A stretch of DNA of 64,000 nucleotides from Shinella sp. UYSO24 (GCA_902167985.1 CABHNZ010000017.1:1-64000); one strand, 5' to 3'. Positions 47,866 to 58,675 are shown, counted from the first letter of the stretch. Made by a program: numbers and translations. Notes: generated by a model not told the origin, from the sequence alone.

Positions 47866-48818
47866 ATGCCCCTGTCCGTACAGGAAACGGAAATCAAGAA
47901 CCCGCCCGTTTCCAGACCGCCGCTCGATCCTCACCTCAAGGCTCTCGAAAACGAAGCGATCCACATCTTCCGCGAGGTCGCGGCCGAGTTCGAAAACCCG
48001 GTCATGCTCTATTCGATCGGCAAGGATTCGTCCGTGCTGCTGCATCTGGCGCGCAAGGCCTTCTTCCCCGGCCGTGTGCCCTTCCCGCTTTTGCACATCG
48101 ATACGACGTGGAAGTTCAAGGAGATGATCGAATTCCGCGACCAGATCGCGGAGAAATACGATCTCGACCTCGTGGTTTACACCAACCCGCGCGCGCCGAG
48201 GAAAACATCACGCCGTTCACCCACGGCTCGGCCTTCTATACCGACGTGATGAAGACCGAGGCACTCCGGCAGGCGCTCGATGCCGGCGGCTATGATGCGG
48301 CCTTCGGCGGCGCACGGCGCGACGAGGAAGCGAGCCGCGCCAAGGAGCGCATCTATTCCTTCCGCACGCCCGACCATAAATGGGATCCGCGCAACCAGCG
48401 GCCGGAATTGTGGAATGTCTATAACGGCATGATCCGCAAGGGCGAGAGCGTACGCGCCTTCCCGCTCTCCAACTGGACGGAAGTCGATATCTGGCGCTAC
48501 ATCCAGGCCGAGGACATTCCGCTCGTGCCGCTCTATTACGCCGCCGAGCGCCCTTATGTGGAGCGCGACGGAATGATGATCCTCGCTGAAGATCCGCGCC
48601 TCGAACTGCAGCCCGGCGAAGAGGTGAAGCACGGCTCGATCCGCTTCCGCACGCTTGGCTGCTTCCCGCTGACGGGCGCGATCCGCTCGACCGCCTCCAA
48701 TCTCGACGAGGTGATTTCCGAACTCGAAATCGCCACCGTTTCCGAACGCCAGGGCCGCGCGATCGACCGCGACCAGTCCGGCTCGATGGAAAAGAAGAAG
48801 CGCGAAGGATATTTCTAA
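47866..48818 (+). CDS. cysD: Sulfate adenylyltransferase subunit 2, frameshifted
   Basis: With CysN, makes adenylyl sulfate from ATP and sulfate. 317 residues after repair. PP-loop motif MLYSIGKDSSVLLHLARKAF, then AFGGARRDEEASRAKERIYSFR and FPLSNWTEVDIWRYI. Frame break near 48197; one base restores TNPRAAEENITPFTHGS. The C-terminus RDQSGSMEKKKREGYF is the family end. The cysN start follows one base later, a tight operon. Confidence 0.93.
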
Positions 48819-48819
48819 G

Positions 48820-50335
48820 ATGAGCGCAACGGCAAGTTCAACGGCATCGCCGGCCACCGGTTCGGCCACCATCCTCCCCTTCGCCGAGGCCGCTGCCCGT
48901 GGCGCGCGCGACACGCGGCCGCTGCGGCTGATTACCTGCGGTTCGGTGGATGACGGCAAGTCGACGCTGATCGGCCGGCTGCTCTGGGACACGAAGGCGG
49001 TCAAGGAAGATCAGGCGGCGACGCTTGCCCGCGACAGCGGCAAGCAGAACGATCTCGGCCTGCCCGATTTCGCGCTTCTGCTGGACGGTCTGCAGGCGGA
49101 GCGCGAACAGGGCATCACGATCGATGTCGCCTATCGCTATTTCGCCACCGACCGGCGCTCGTTCATCGTCGCCGATACGCCCGGCCATGAGCAGTATACG
49201 CGCAATATGGCAACCGGCGCCTCGACGGCGGATCTTGCCATTCTTCTGGCCGATGCGCGCGCCGGCATTCTGGAACAGACCCGCCGGCATGCGACGATCG
49301 CGGCGCTGATGGGCATCAAGCAGTTCGTGCTGGCGGTCAACAAGATCGACCTCGTCCATTACGACAAGGCGATCTTCGAGAAGATCAGCCACGAGTTCCG
49401 CGAATTCGCGCTGGCGCTTGGTGTGCGGCAGATCACGGCCATCCCGATGTCGGCGCTGAGGGGCGAGAATGTCGTGACATCCGGTGCCTCGGCCATGCCA
49501 TGGTATGAAGGCCCGACGCTGATCGAGACGCTGGAACTGGCAACCGCCCGTTCCGGCCAGACCGGCGGTTTCCGTCTGCCGGTGCAGCGCGTCTCGCGCC
49601 CGGGCGAAGTTTTCGCGGTTATCAGGCACGGTTGCCGGCGGTTCGATCAAGCCGGGCGACAGCGTCGTCATCCTGCCGGCCGGCACGGTTGCCAATGTGA
49701 AGCAGATCGTCACCTTCGATCTGGTGCGCAATGCGGCGGTTTCAGGCGATGCGATCACGCTGGTTCTCGACCGCAATGTCGATGTGTCGCGCGGCGACCT
49801 GATCGTTTCCATCGAAGGCCAGCCGATGACCGGCACTGCCTTTGACGCGCAGATCGTGGCGCTGCAGCCGGGCGGTATCGAACCGGGCAAGCGTTACTGG
49901 CTGAAGACCGGCTCGCGCCGCCAGCGCGTTTCGGTCGAGCCCTTGTCGCAGCTAGAACTGAAGAGCGGCGCGTGGCAGCCGCATGCCGGTGCGCTGGCGA
50001 TGAATGCCATCGGCAAGGTGCGGCTCTCCTTCGACGAAGCGGCAGTGTTCGACACCTATGAGCAGAACCGCACGACCGGCGCCTTCATCCTGATCGATCC
50101 GGATACGCTGAACACGGTGGCCGGCGGGATGATTACCGCCAAGCGCAGCGATCTCGGCGGCATTCATCGCGCGGACAGAGACGGGCAGCGCGTCGTTCTG
50201 TCCCTGCCTGCTGATCTCGCCGAGCAGTTGATGGCAAGCGAGCTGTTTGCGAGCCGCCGCGACGAGGCGGAGATCCGTCGGATGACGGCGCATGAGGCGG
50301 CAGAACTGTTTGCCAATGCCGGCAGCGATATCTAA
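48820..50335 (+). CDS. cysN: Sulfate adenylyltransferase subunit 1 (GTPase), frameshifted
   Basis: GTPase subunit that drives adenylyl sulfate formation by CysD. 505 residues after repair, without a fused CysC kinase. G1 CGSVDDGKSTLIGRLLWD, G3 VADTPGHEQYTRNMATGAS, G4 AVNKIDLVHYD. Two missing bases about 14 apart, near 49612 (A) and 49626 (G), restore RPGESFRGYQGTVAGGSIKPGD in the second domain. A strong terminator follows. Last gene of cysHDN. Confidence 0.93.
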
Positions 50336-50360
50336 CCGACAGCCCTGATCCATGACAGGA

Positions 50361-50387
50361 AGCACCGGGGAAACCCGGTGCTTTTTT
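50361..50387 (+). terminator. Rho-independent terminator after cysN
   Basis: AGCACCGGG-GAAA-CCCGGTGCT followed by TTTTT: a perfect 9-bp stem with a GNRA-type loop, 26 bases after the stop. Confidence 0.9.
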
Positions 50388-50393
50388 GTTTGT

Positions 50394-50672
50394 GCCGGAT
50401 GCGGAGCGTGGGCCGCGTTCCGACATCCCCCCTCGCCGACCGGGCTGTGGACCGGCTGACGAAGCGACCTGCAGGGCATGGACGGTCCACGAGCAATCGA
50501 TGCGACAAGCAGGCGGAAATGCCGGCGCGAGATGCCGGATGCGGAGCGGGCACAGACTTCCCACAGCCCCCTCTCCGACCGGGCTGTCGACCGGCTGACG
50601 CAGCGACCTGCAGGGCATGGTCGGTCCACGGGCAATCGCTGCGACAAGCGGGCGGAGATGCCGGCGCGAGGT
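50394..50672. repeat. Two tandem copies of a 140-bp unit downstream of cysN
   Basis: The segment 50394-50533 is repeated at 50534-50672 with high identity, each copy starting GCCGGATGCGGAGCG and containing CGACCTGCAGGGCATGG. A third, shorter and strongly diverged start follows at 50673. Open frames in it follow the repeat on both strands and look like no known protein. It fills the gap between the cysN terminator and the patatin stop. Confidence 0.85.
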
Positions 50673-50800
50673 GCCGGCTTGAGGTTTCCGTTTGAGATGC
50701 CCGCTTGAAATGCCCAGGCGAGGTTCCGGGCCGAGATTTCGGGGCCAGATGCTGGGTTCGATAGCGGGTTTGATGCCGGCGGCCCGTTGCAAGTGCCCTG

Positions 50801-53699
50801 TCAGTCGCCAAGCCCGTCGCAATCGATGCCAAGGCGAAGTTTCGTGTTGCGGATTTTTTCGCGCGCGAGCATCTGCCTTTCGTGATCGGCCGGGTCGCCC
50901 TGTTTCGTGAGGAGGTGCCCGTCTCCATCTGGATCGTCGGTAGTCGTCAGCGCCCGTTCGACGGCATGGAAACCAAGCGCGCGGTAAGCTTCCATCTGCT
51001 CTTCGGAGAAGAACTGATCGCCGGTCGTCTCATGCGGGAAGGACGGATAGCGCCGCTCATAATCCAGCACGTAATCCGGCTCGTCGCCGGTCACGAGAGC
51101 CTTGATATAGATGAGCGTGCCTTTCGGATGGTTTTGGCCATAGTCGATCTCGCCGATGGCGAAGTGATCGGCATGGACCGGATCGGCGGCGGATGCATGT
51201 GTGCCCTTGCCCTCCTTGCGCCTTGCGGCGGCCGCCTGCATGGCGGAAAAATCGATGCGGATGCGAAAGCCGAGGTCGATGCGGGCAAACGCTCGACATC
51301 CACCAGCGCGCCGAAATGCATCGCCGGATCGGCCTCCGCATCGATGATGACGATGACGGGGCATTGACGCTTCAGAAGCTGGTAGAGGCCGAGATTGTCC
51401 ACATGGCCGCCATCGGTGATGTAGATCTTCGAACTGTCCGTTCTGAGGAGACCAAACGCTTCCGCCTCGAGATAGGCGCGAAAGAAATCATGCCAGGGGA
51501 GATTTGCCGGCAGATCGGCGACCTCGATGCCGTCATATTTCGGATTGTCCAGCCAGTAGCCGAGGCGCACGTTGAGGAGTGCCAGCGTCGGGCTCAGGGC
51601 ATCGATATTGGCGCGGCCCATATTGGAGGAGAAAGCTGCGCCGGACATGGCGGTTGCTGCAGGAAGGGTCAGGTCGTGGTCCTTATCCTCCATGTTTTCC
51701 GTCTTCGCGTAATCGGTGCTTTCACTGCCGATATAATCACGGGAGAAGTGGAAAAACTCGGCCTTTCGGCCGCGTCTTACCGGATCGGCACGAGGCTCCA
51801 TGCAGTTACTGTTTTCCGGCTCGACTGCGGCCGCCTGAACATTCGCGGAGGCGCTCTTGCGCTGCGTCTCGGCCGCGACGCGGGCATTCAGCGTGGCATT
51901 GACGATGAGATAGGGTGCGAAGCGCGTCAGCTCACTCAGCCGCATCGGGCGGACAATGCTTTCTCCCTTACGGATGATGCCCAGCCTGAAGGCGACCGAC
52001 AGGCGGTCGCGATAAAGCCCGTGCAGGGAATTGGCATTGGGCGAGAAGAGAAAGGCCGTGAGCACGATCGTGCAGCTGGCAGCAATGTAATTCCACAGGA
52101 CGATGTAACTTGCAGCCCGCCAGCCGGAGGGCAGACCGGAGGGGAAGACCGAACGGCCTGTCCCACGCGTCGCACAGGCGGCAAGGGCCAGAAAAGCCAG
52201 TGCTATCAGCACCAGAGCGATGCCGAGCGGGAGCCTGTAACGCAGGGCGAGAAGGCGCTTTCCCAACAGTCGGAGCGTTGATTTGCCTTGTTCCGTCCAG
52301 AGCAGCGCCTTGGCATGAATGGCGACGAGCACGAGAAAAAGGAGGGAGAGCCCCCATACCATCCGAGGATCGCTGATGAAGGCCGGGCCGAGAGGAAAAG
52401 TACCTTCGCGATAGGCCGGATCGAAGCCGCCGATACAGGCAATGCCCCATAGGGAAATGCCGAGATAGGCGACATAGATGAGGAAGGGCAGGACCAGCCC
52501 CGCCAGCACGAGCAGAAGCCGCGAGAGGAGCGACCGGATGAGCGTGCCGAAGCCCGCATCCGCCACCCCCTTTTCGACCCAGCCGATGAGCTGGGTGCGA
52601 AAGCTCGCCGTGGCGCCGACGAAGGCCGCCAGCATGGCATAGATCGAGGGGATGGCGATGCGGCTTGTGCTGCCCGGCTCAAGCAGATGGTAGAGCCATT
52701 TGAGGATGGGACCCTGCAGTTCCAGCGCGAAGCCGGCCAGTGTCAGGGCGCCGATCAGGCGGGTGATGGCGATGCCCCAGCCGACAGCGGTGTCGCTCCA
52801 CCCCTGCCCGCAGGACCGGATAGCTCCCCATAAGATCAGGACGGTCGTCAGAGCGGCAAGGCCGATTTTCGACAGGGGAAATCCACTGAGGAAATCCGGC
52901 CACCAGAGCGGGCGCCGGTTGGCCCAGACCAGGATGTCTTCGAGGATGCTGGTGCTAAGATGCCCGACTGTCGGGTTGGTGAGGATGGTGATGGCGGCCA
53001 GCGGCAGGATGACCAGCAGGACGAGAAGGAGATTGACCGCAATCCCACGCGCCACGACGCAAAGCGACAGGATGATATCGGATATGCCATGCGGGATGAG
53101 GTAATTGCTGTGGTCGCGGATATGGCTCACGGCCTCGTTGTCGCGGAACTGACCCATGATGGTCAGATAGGCATTATCCGCGTCACCGGATCTTTCGCTT
53201 TCTTCGGCTCCTTCGACCTCTTTGGCGGGACGCGTGTAGGGAAAGCGGTAGGACGGCTTCACACCGGCTGCCTCTGCCGCCTCTGCGTGGCGCGTCATCG
53301 CTGCCACCATGCCGGTGCCGATATAGCCGCCACCGGACACGGTCGAGAGATAATCGGCGCGGCGGATCATGCCGAAAGCATCCAGTGCCTGAAGGGCGCC
53401 GAGGCAGAAGGAGGCCGAGCGTATGCCGCCGCCCGAGAGGCCTATGCCGAAACGCGGCGCATCGGGGCTGAGCTTTTCCCCGTCACGAAACCAGGCCTTC
53501 CTGCGCTCGTTGATGGCGTCGGTCTCGGCCTTCTGCACTTTCGAAAATAGCGGTGTCTCACACCCGGCGCTTTGCTGGGTTGGGAGTTGGCTTGGGTATC
53601 GGCTTGGGTGCCGGCGCAGGTCTCGGAGTTCGGCCTTGCCTCGTCATCCCCCGGCCGTGCCATCAACCAGCCCCAGGATTTATTCCAGAACATGCCCAT
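50801..53699 (-). CDS. Large patatin-like phospholipase with an internal membrane region, frameshifted
   Basis: About 966 residues after repair. The patatin core is split. The glycine-rich GIGLSGGGIRSASFCLGALQAL and the nucleophile stretch YLSTVSGGGYIGTG (serine near residue 122, with Thr for the first Gly of GxSxG) come first. Then about eight membrane segments occupy residues 215-580. The catalytic Asp motif YITDGGHVDNLGLYQLLKRQCPVIVIIDAEADP returns near 760. Predicted to hydrolyse acyl lipids at a membrane. Frame breaks near 53553 and 51291; one G and one T restore PGCETPLFSKVQ and DVERFARIDLG. Start ATG 53699 has GGGGGTGG upstream. Confidence 0.82.
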
Positions 53700-53799
53700 C
53701 GATCCACCCCCGGGGTTTGCCGAGGCCAGATTAATACAACCATAAATTACATTTCAATATTTTTCGCGCGAATGGATTTATATTAGATAAACGAGAAAA

Positions 53800-53817
53800 G
53801 GGCCGCTCACGCGACCC
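53800..53817 (-). terminator. Terminator after the BASS transporter
   Basis: On the minus strand GGGTCGC-GTGA-GCGGCCC followed by TTTT, 32 bases after the stop. The stem has one G-T pair. Confidence 0.75.
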
Positions 53818-53848
53818 TCTTCCAAACCGTACAAAGACGAAGCACCGA

Positions 53849-54808
53849 TCAGTGCAGAACCGGTGCCGGGCGGATCTCGTCGCCCTTGGTGCGGCTGGCG
53901 AAGACATTGGCCAGAAGCGCGCCGGAGATGTTGTGCCAAACCGAGAAGATGGCGCTCGGCACGGCAGCGATCGGCGAGAAGTAAGCGGTGGCGAGGGCGG
54001 CGCCCAGACCGCTGTTCTGCATGCCGACCTCGATGGCGAGCGCCTTCTGCTTGTAGAAGTTGAGCCCGAATGCCTTGGCGGCGAAGAAGCCGAGCAGATA
54101 GCCGAGGCCGTTATGCAGGACGACGACGGCGAAGATCAGCAGGCCGGACTGGGCAATCGCGCCCTTGCTGGCGCCAACGACGGCCGAGACGATCAGGACG
54201 ATGCCGACGACGCTTATGAGCGGCAGAACCGGGATCGCGATCTTGACGGCGCGCGGCAGGAGCTTCTGGGCGAGGAAGCCAAGCGCCAGCGGCACGATGA
54301 TGACCTGCACGATGCTGATGAACATCGCCCAGGCATTGACCGGCAGATACTGGCTGGCAAACATCCAGACGAGGAAGGGCGTGACGATCGGCGCGGCGAG
54401 CGTCGTCACCGAAGTACAGGCAACCGACAGGGCCACGTCGCCCTTGGCGAGATAGGTCATGACATTGCTCGACGTGCCGCCGGGGCAACAGCCGACAAGG
54501 ATGACACCGGCTGCGACTTCCGGCGGCATCGGGATGATCTTGGTCAGAAGCACGGCCAGAAGCGGCATGATGAGGAAGTGCGCGACGACGCCGATCGCCA
54601 CCTCGAAAGGACGGCGGGCGAGTTCGCGGAAATCATCGACGGAAATCGTCAGGCCCATGCCGAACATGATGATGCCGAGCAGGGTGACGATATAGGGCGC
54701 GATATGCTTGAACGTTTCCGGGAACAGGAAACCCAGAACGGCAAAGACGATGACCCAGATGGCGAATGTCCGCCCGACAAAGGCGGAGAATGTGGCAAGT
54801 GCTTTCAA
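53849..54808 (-). CDS. Bile acid:sodium symporter (BASS) family transporter
   Basis: A 319-residue membrane protein with about ten segments. Family motifs: IIMFGMGLTISVDDFREL, the conserved VILVGCCPGGTSSNVMTYLAKGDVALSVACTSVTT, and ALAIEVGMQNSGLGAALA. These Na+-coupled carriers import organic anions such as pantoate or keto acids; the substrate here is not visible. Start is a TTG at 54808 with GGGAGG 5 bases upstream; upstream in-frame ATG 54910 would add a non-conserved extension. Confidence 0.87.
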   Translation of the reverse strand: MKALATFSAFVGRTFAIWVIVFAVLGFLFPETFKHIAPYIVTLLGIIMFGMGLTISVDDFRELARRPFEVAIGVVAHFLIMPLLAVLLTKIIPMPPEVAAGVILVGCCPGGTSSNVMTYLAKGDVALSVACTSVTTLAAPIVTPFLVWMFASQYLPVNAWAMFISIVQVIIVPLALGFLAQKLLPRAVKIAIPVLPLISVVGIVLIVSAVVGASKGAIAQSGLLIFAVVVLHNGLGYLLGFFAAKAFGLNFYKQKALAIEVGMQNSGLGAALATAYFSPIAAVPSAIFSVWHNISGALLANVFASRTKGDEIRPAPVLH

Positions 54809-55259
54809 CGGAACCTCCCTCGAAGAGAAAGGCGCCCCATAAGCCTTGCCGGCAAGGGTCAAGGCCGGATTGGCGCAATCGAGTACGCTTCGGCGCGTTT
54901 CGCCGGACATAACGGCTTTGCACGGCGATTTGGCACGAAACGGGCCAGGGCGGCGTGGCGGATCGGCAGCCGGCCGTTCGAATCAGCGCCGGGCCAGCTG
55001 ATGGCCGGCGGCCCTCCGCCTCGTCCTGCCCTTGCAACGCAGGCGCGACGACCTGACGGCGGGATCGCCAACGCTGGTGGTCCAGATGCTTTACAATCCA
55101 TGCGCTTGGCGCGGGGTGTTGAAAACCGGTCACTACACACAGAGTTCAACCTTTGGGCTAGTTTGCAGAGCGTCCACAAGAGCCTATATCATAGTCCGCT
55201 TGAACAGCCGGATCGCGTGGTCCGAAAGGACATCGCGCCGGACGGAAAATCTGCTGCCT
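54809..55259. other. Intergenic region between divergent BASS and ABC-like genes
   Basis: About 451 bases holding two divergent promoters. I see no repeat, terminator or convincing small gene. Frames that cross it are antisense or upstream extensions without family resemblance. Confidence 0.5.
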
Positions 55260-57979
55260 ATGGAAAAACACCTACTCCGATATATCTGGAACCATACGCG
55301 TCCGCAGCAGATCTGGGTCCTTGCCGTCGTTCTGGCGTCGATGATCCCGTACTTCCTTGCGTTCGACCTGCCGAAGCAGATCATCAACGGCCCGATCCAG
55401 GGCGGCGGTTTCGACACGCCCGATGCGCGGCAGGCCTTTCTCGATTTCGACTATACCGTGCCGCTTCTGGGCTGGCATTTCCAGTTCGACGGTTTCGAGC
55501 TCAACCGCATGGCGATGCTGATGGCGCTTTCCGGCGTCTTCCTGCTGCTCGTCATCGTCAACGGCCTCTTCAAGTTCTACATCAACGTCTACAAGGGCCG
55601 TCTCGGCGAGCGGCTTCTTCGCCGCATTCGCTACGAGCTGGTCGACCGGCTGTTGCGCTTCCCGCCGACGACGATGCGGCAGATCCGGGCCGCGGAAGTC
55701 TCCAGCATGGTCAAGGACGAGGTGGAGCCGTTCGGCGGCTTTACCGGTGACGCCTTCGTGCAGCCGGCGCTTCTCGGCGGCCAGGCTGCCGCGGCGCTGT
55801 TCTTCATCTTCCTGCAGAATGCCTGGCTCGGCATGATTGCCGGCGTGATGGTGGCGATCCAGGTGGGAGTTATCCCGAAGATGCGCCGCCGGCTGATCGA
55901 ACTCGGCCGCCAGCGGCAGATCACCGCCCGACATCTGGCGGGCAAGGTCGGTGAAATCGTCGAGGGCATGGAGACGATCCATGCCTATGATACGTCGAAC
56001 TACGAGCGCGCCGACATTTCGGAGAGGCTCGGGCAGATCTTCAAGATCCGCTACGACCTCTATCGCTGGAAGTTCATCGTCAAGTTCATCAACAATTTCC
56101 TCTCGCAGCTGACGCCCTTCCTCTTCTATTCGATCGGCGGCTATCTGGCGCTGCGCGGTACGCTCGACGTCGGGCAGCTTGTGGCCGTCATCAACGCCTA
56201 CAAGGATCTGCCCGGCCCGCTCAAGGAACTGATCGACTGGGATCAGGCCCGTCAGGACGTGCAGGTCAAATACGAACAGGTTAGGGAACAGTTCGAACCG
56301 CAGCATCTGATCGACCAGAAGCTGCAGGAACTGACGCCATCGGTGCCCGACCATATCCCGACGCCGCTTGCCGCGCTCAACGTGATGATCGCCGATGGCA
56401 GCGGCGCGCATCTGACCGAAACGTCACGCTCAAGGTGGAGCGCGGCGAGACGCTGGCGATGATCGACAATGTCGGCACCGGCGCCGAGGCCATGGCACAG
56501 GCCTTCGGCCGCGTGGTCTGGCCGACAGCCGGCCGCGTAACCATGGGCGATGTCGATCTTCTGGAACTGCCGGAAGCCGTGACGGGCCGCGAAATCACCT
56601 ATGCCTCGTCCGACAGCTATTTCTTCCATGGCACGCTGAAGGACAATCTTCTCTACGGGCTGAAGCATGCGCCGCGCAGCGAGACGGCGGATGAGGAAAC
56701 GCCGGAGCAGCAGCGGCGCTGGGCGAAGGCCGAGGCCGACCTTGCCGGCAACCACATGCATTTCCCCAATGCCGACTGGATCGACCGGCACTCCACCTCG
56801 GTCTTCCACGGCGCCGATGACGACTTGAAACAATCGGTTCTGCGGGCGCTGGAATCCGTCCAGCTGACCTCCGACGTGATGGAGCTTGCGCTGCATTCCT
56901 TCGTCGAGCCGGCCGACAATCCGACGCTGACGGAGCGGATCGTCGAGATGCGCTTTGCACTGAGGAACGAGCTCAATCGTGCAGGCCTCGGCAATCTCGT
57001 CGCGCATTTCGATTTCAGCGCCTATAACAAGGAAGCAACCGTTCGCGAGAACCTGCTGTTTGGCGCGATCCGGCCATCGACGGCCTCGGACGACGATCTG
57101 GCCGAGGGCGAATATGTCTTTGAGGTCTTGAAGACGGCCAAGCTCTTCGATCTCCTCTTCGAGATGGGCCTGACGATTGCCGATAACGTTGTGGAAATCT
57201 TCGCCGGCCTGCCGCCGGAACATCCGCTCTTCCAGCAGCTGGAACACCTGACGGCGGACGATATCGAGTTCTACCAGCATTTCATGAAGCGCCGGCAGAA
57301 CCCCGCCAACCCGGCGCCGACCGACGAGGAACAGCGCGAGATCGTCAAGCTCAGCCTCTTTTACATCGAGCCGCGCTACCGTTTCGGCGTTCTGACCGCC
57401 GATATCATGCGACAAATCGTTGCGGCGAGAGACATATTCTACACCAACCTTCCCGCGAACCTGCGCGAGCGGGTTGAACGCTACGACCCGCATCGCTACA
57501 TGGGGGCTGCGACGCTTCGCGAGAACATCCTGTTCGGCAAGCTCTCCCACCGCAATGCGGAGGCGCCTGCCAAGATCCGGCAGGTTGCCGCCAAGCTGTT
57601 GAGGGAAATGGATCTTTACGGCCCCGTCATGGGTCTTGGACTGGACTATGACGTCGGCGCCAGCGGCCGCAGACTGACGCTTGTGCAGCGCCACAAGCTG
57701 AGCCTTGCCCGCGCGCTGATCCGCCGTTCGAACTATTACATCTTCAACAAGCCGCTTCCGGGCCTCGATCGACGGGTGCAGGAGGAGATCGTAAAGAACG
57801 TTCTGAATTTCCTGCAGGAACAGGATAATAATCCATCCGTGATATGGGTTTTGTCTAATACATCCCTGTCACGTTTGTTTCATCGGGTTATCGTATTTGA
57901 CCGTGGCCAGGTGGTCGAAGATGGCACATTCGAGACACTTGACACGAATAGTGGTATATTCAGATCATTGGTGGCGTGA
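55260..57979 (+). CDS. ABC-exporter-like protein with a degenerate, enlarged nucleotide-binding domain
   Basis: About 906 residues after repair of one missing A near 56413 (restores LTENVTLKVERGET). Residues 1-370 resemble an ABC exporter membrane domain with about six segments. In the ATPase half every catalytic motif is altered: Walker A DNVGTGAEAM (Ala409 for Lys), Q-loop ASSD (Ser for Gln), signature LTLVQ for LSGGQ, Walker B YYIFNKP (Asn and Lys for Asp and Glu), and LSN for the H-loop. About 300 residues between the Q-loop and signature hold two further copies of the post-Q-loop motif (ATVRENLLFG, ATLRENILFG). ATP hydrolysis is unlikely. A cyclic-nucleotide-binding gene follows. Confidence 0.8.
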
Positions 57980-58015
57980 TATAGACATGACTAGCCATCA
58001 CATGAACGCACGAAC

Positions 58016-58492
58016 ATGAACGAACGAACGGTGCATTCTATGCTGCTCAACGATGAAGTTCAGTTGTTACGCAAGGTCCCATACTTTTGCAGGGTGGATC
58101 CGTGCAAGCTAAAGCTGCTCGCCTTCACGTCGGATCGCGTATGCTATGAACCGGGGCAGGTTCTGTTCACCCAGGGCGACAGCAGCGATGCTGCCTATGT
58201 GATCCTGCGCGGCAGCGTGGATCTTCTGACCCAGTCCTCGACGGGCGAGGTCAAGATCGGCGATGCGGGCTGCAATTCGATCATCGGCGAGATGTGCCTC
58301 CTGTCGAATTCGCTTCAGGCCGTGACGGCGCGTGCCAGCACGGATGTCGAGGTTCTGCGTATCGACAAGGACGCGTTCTTCAAGGTCATCGCCGACAATC
58401 CGCGCATCAGCATGGAGATCAGCCGGACCTTGGCGGAAAACCTGCGCGGCTCCCGCTTCGACAACAAGTCCCGCGAAAACCAGCACGCCTGA
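58016..58492 (+). CDS. Stand-alone cyclic-nucleotide-binding-domain protein
   Basis: A 158-residue cNMP-binding fold: LRKVPYFCRVDPCKLKLLAFTSDRVCYEPGQVLFTQGDSSDAAYVILRGSVDLLT, then the pocket stretch IIGEMCLLSNSLQAVTARASTDVEVLRIDKDAFFKVI. The usual Arg of the phosphate cassette is replaced (QAVTA), so cyclic nucleotide binding is uncertain. There is no DNA-binding helix-turn-helix. It starts 37 bases after the ABC-like gene, so the two are probably co-transcribed and work together. Confidence 0.82.
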   Translation: MNERTVHSMLLNDEVQLLRKVPYFCRVDPCKLKLLAFTSDRVCYEPGQVLFTQGDSSDAAYVILRGSVDLLTQSSTGEVKIGDAGCNSIIGEMCLLSNSLQAVTARASTDVEVLRIDKDAFFKVIADNPRISMEISRTLAENLRGSRFDNKSRENQHA

Positions 58493-58675
58493 TTTCATCT
58501 CATCGTCGTTGCGTTTCCACGCCTACCGCTGATGTGTCGCTACAAGCTCGTCCGCCTCTTCCGGCGCCGGCTTGAGCGCTGAACACATGTCGCTGATATC
58601 CTCCTCGCGCGAACCTCCCGATCTCACCTATCGTTGTCAGCCATAGCTTTAACAATTCGGTTACAATTCAAACGA

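Noticed and set aside
49605..49640. Programmed frameshifting in cysN and other genes
   Set aside because: No slippery heptamer with a structured stimulator is common to the sites, and the same kind of shift occurs in about 23 unrelated genes. Missing bases in runs explain them all.
50394..50720. CRISPR array
   Set aside because: Copies are 140 bases long and contiguous, with no unique spacers and no cas genes. The 13-bp array at 14528-14657 is rejected for the same reason.
53852..55750. 632-residue open frame antisense to the BASS transporter, and similar long antisense frames at 30122-31738, 15415-16995 and 1909-3321
   Set aside because: They mirror conserved genes on the other strand, have composition typical of antisense reading in GC-rich DNA (many His, Arg, Asp, Gln) and match no family.
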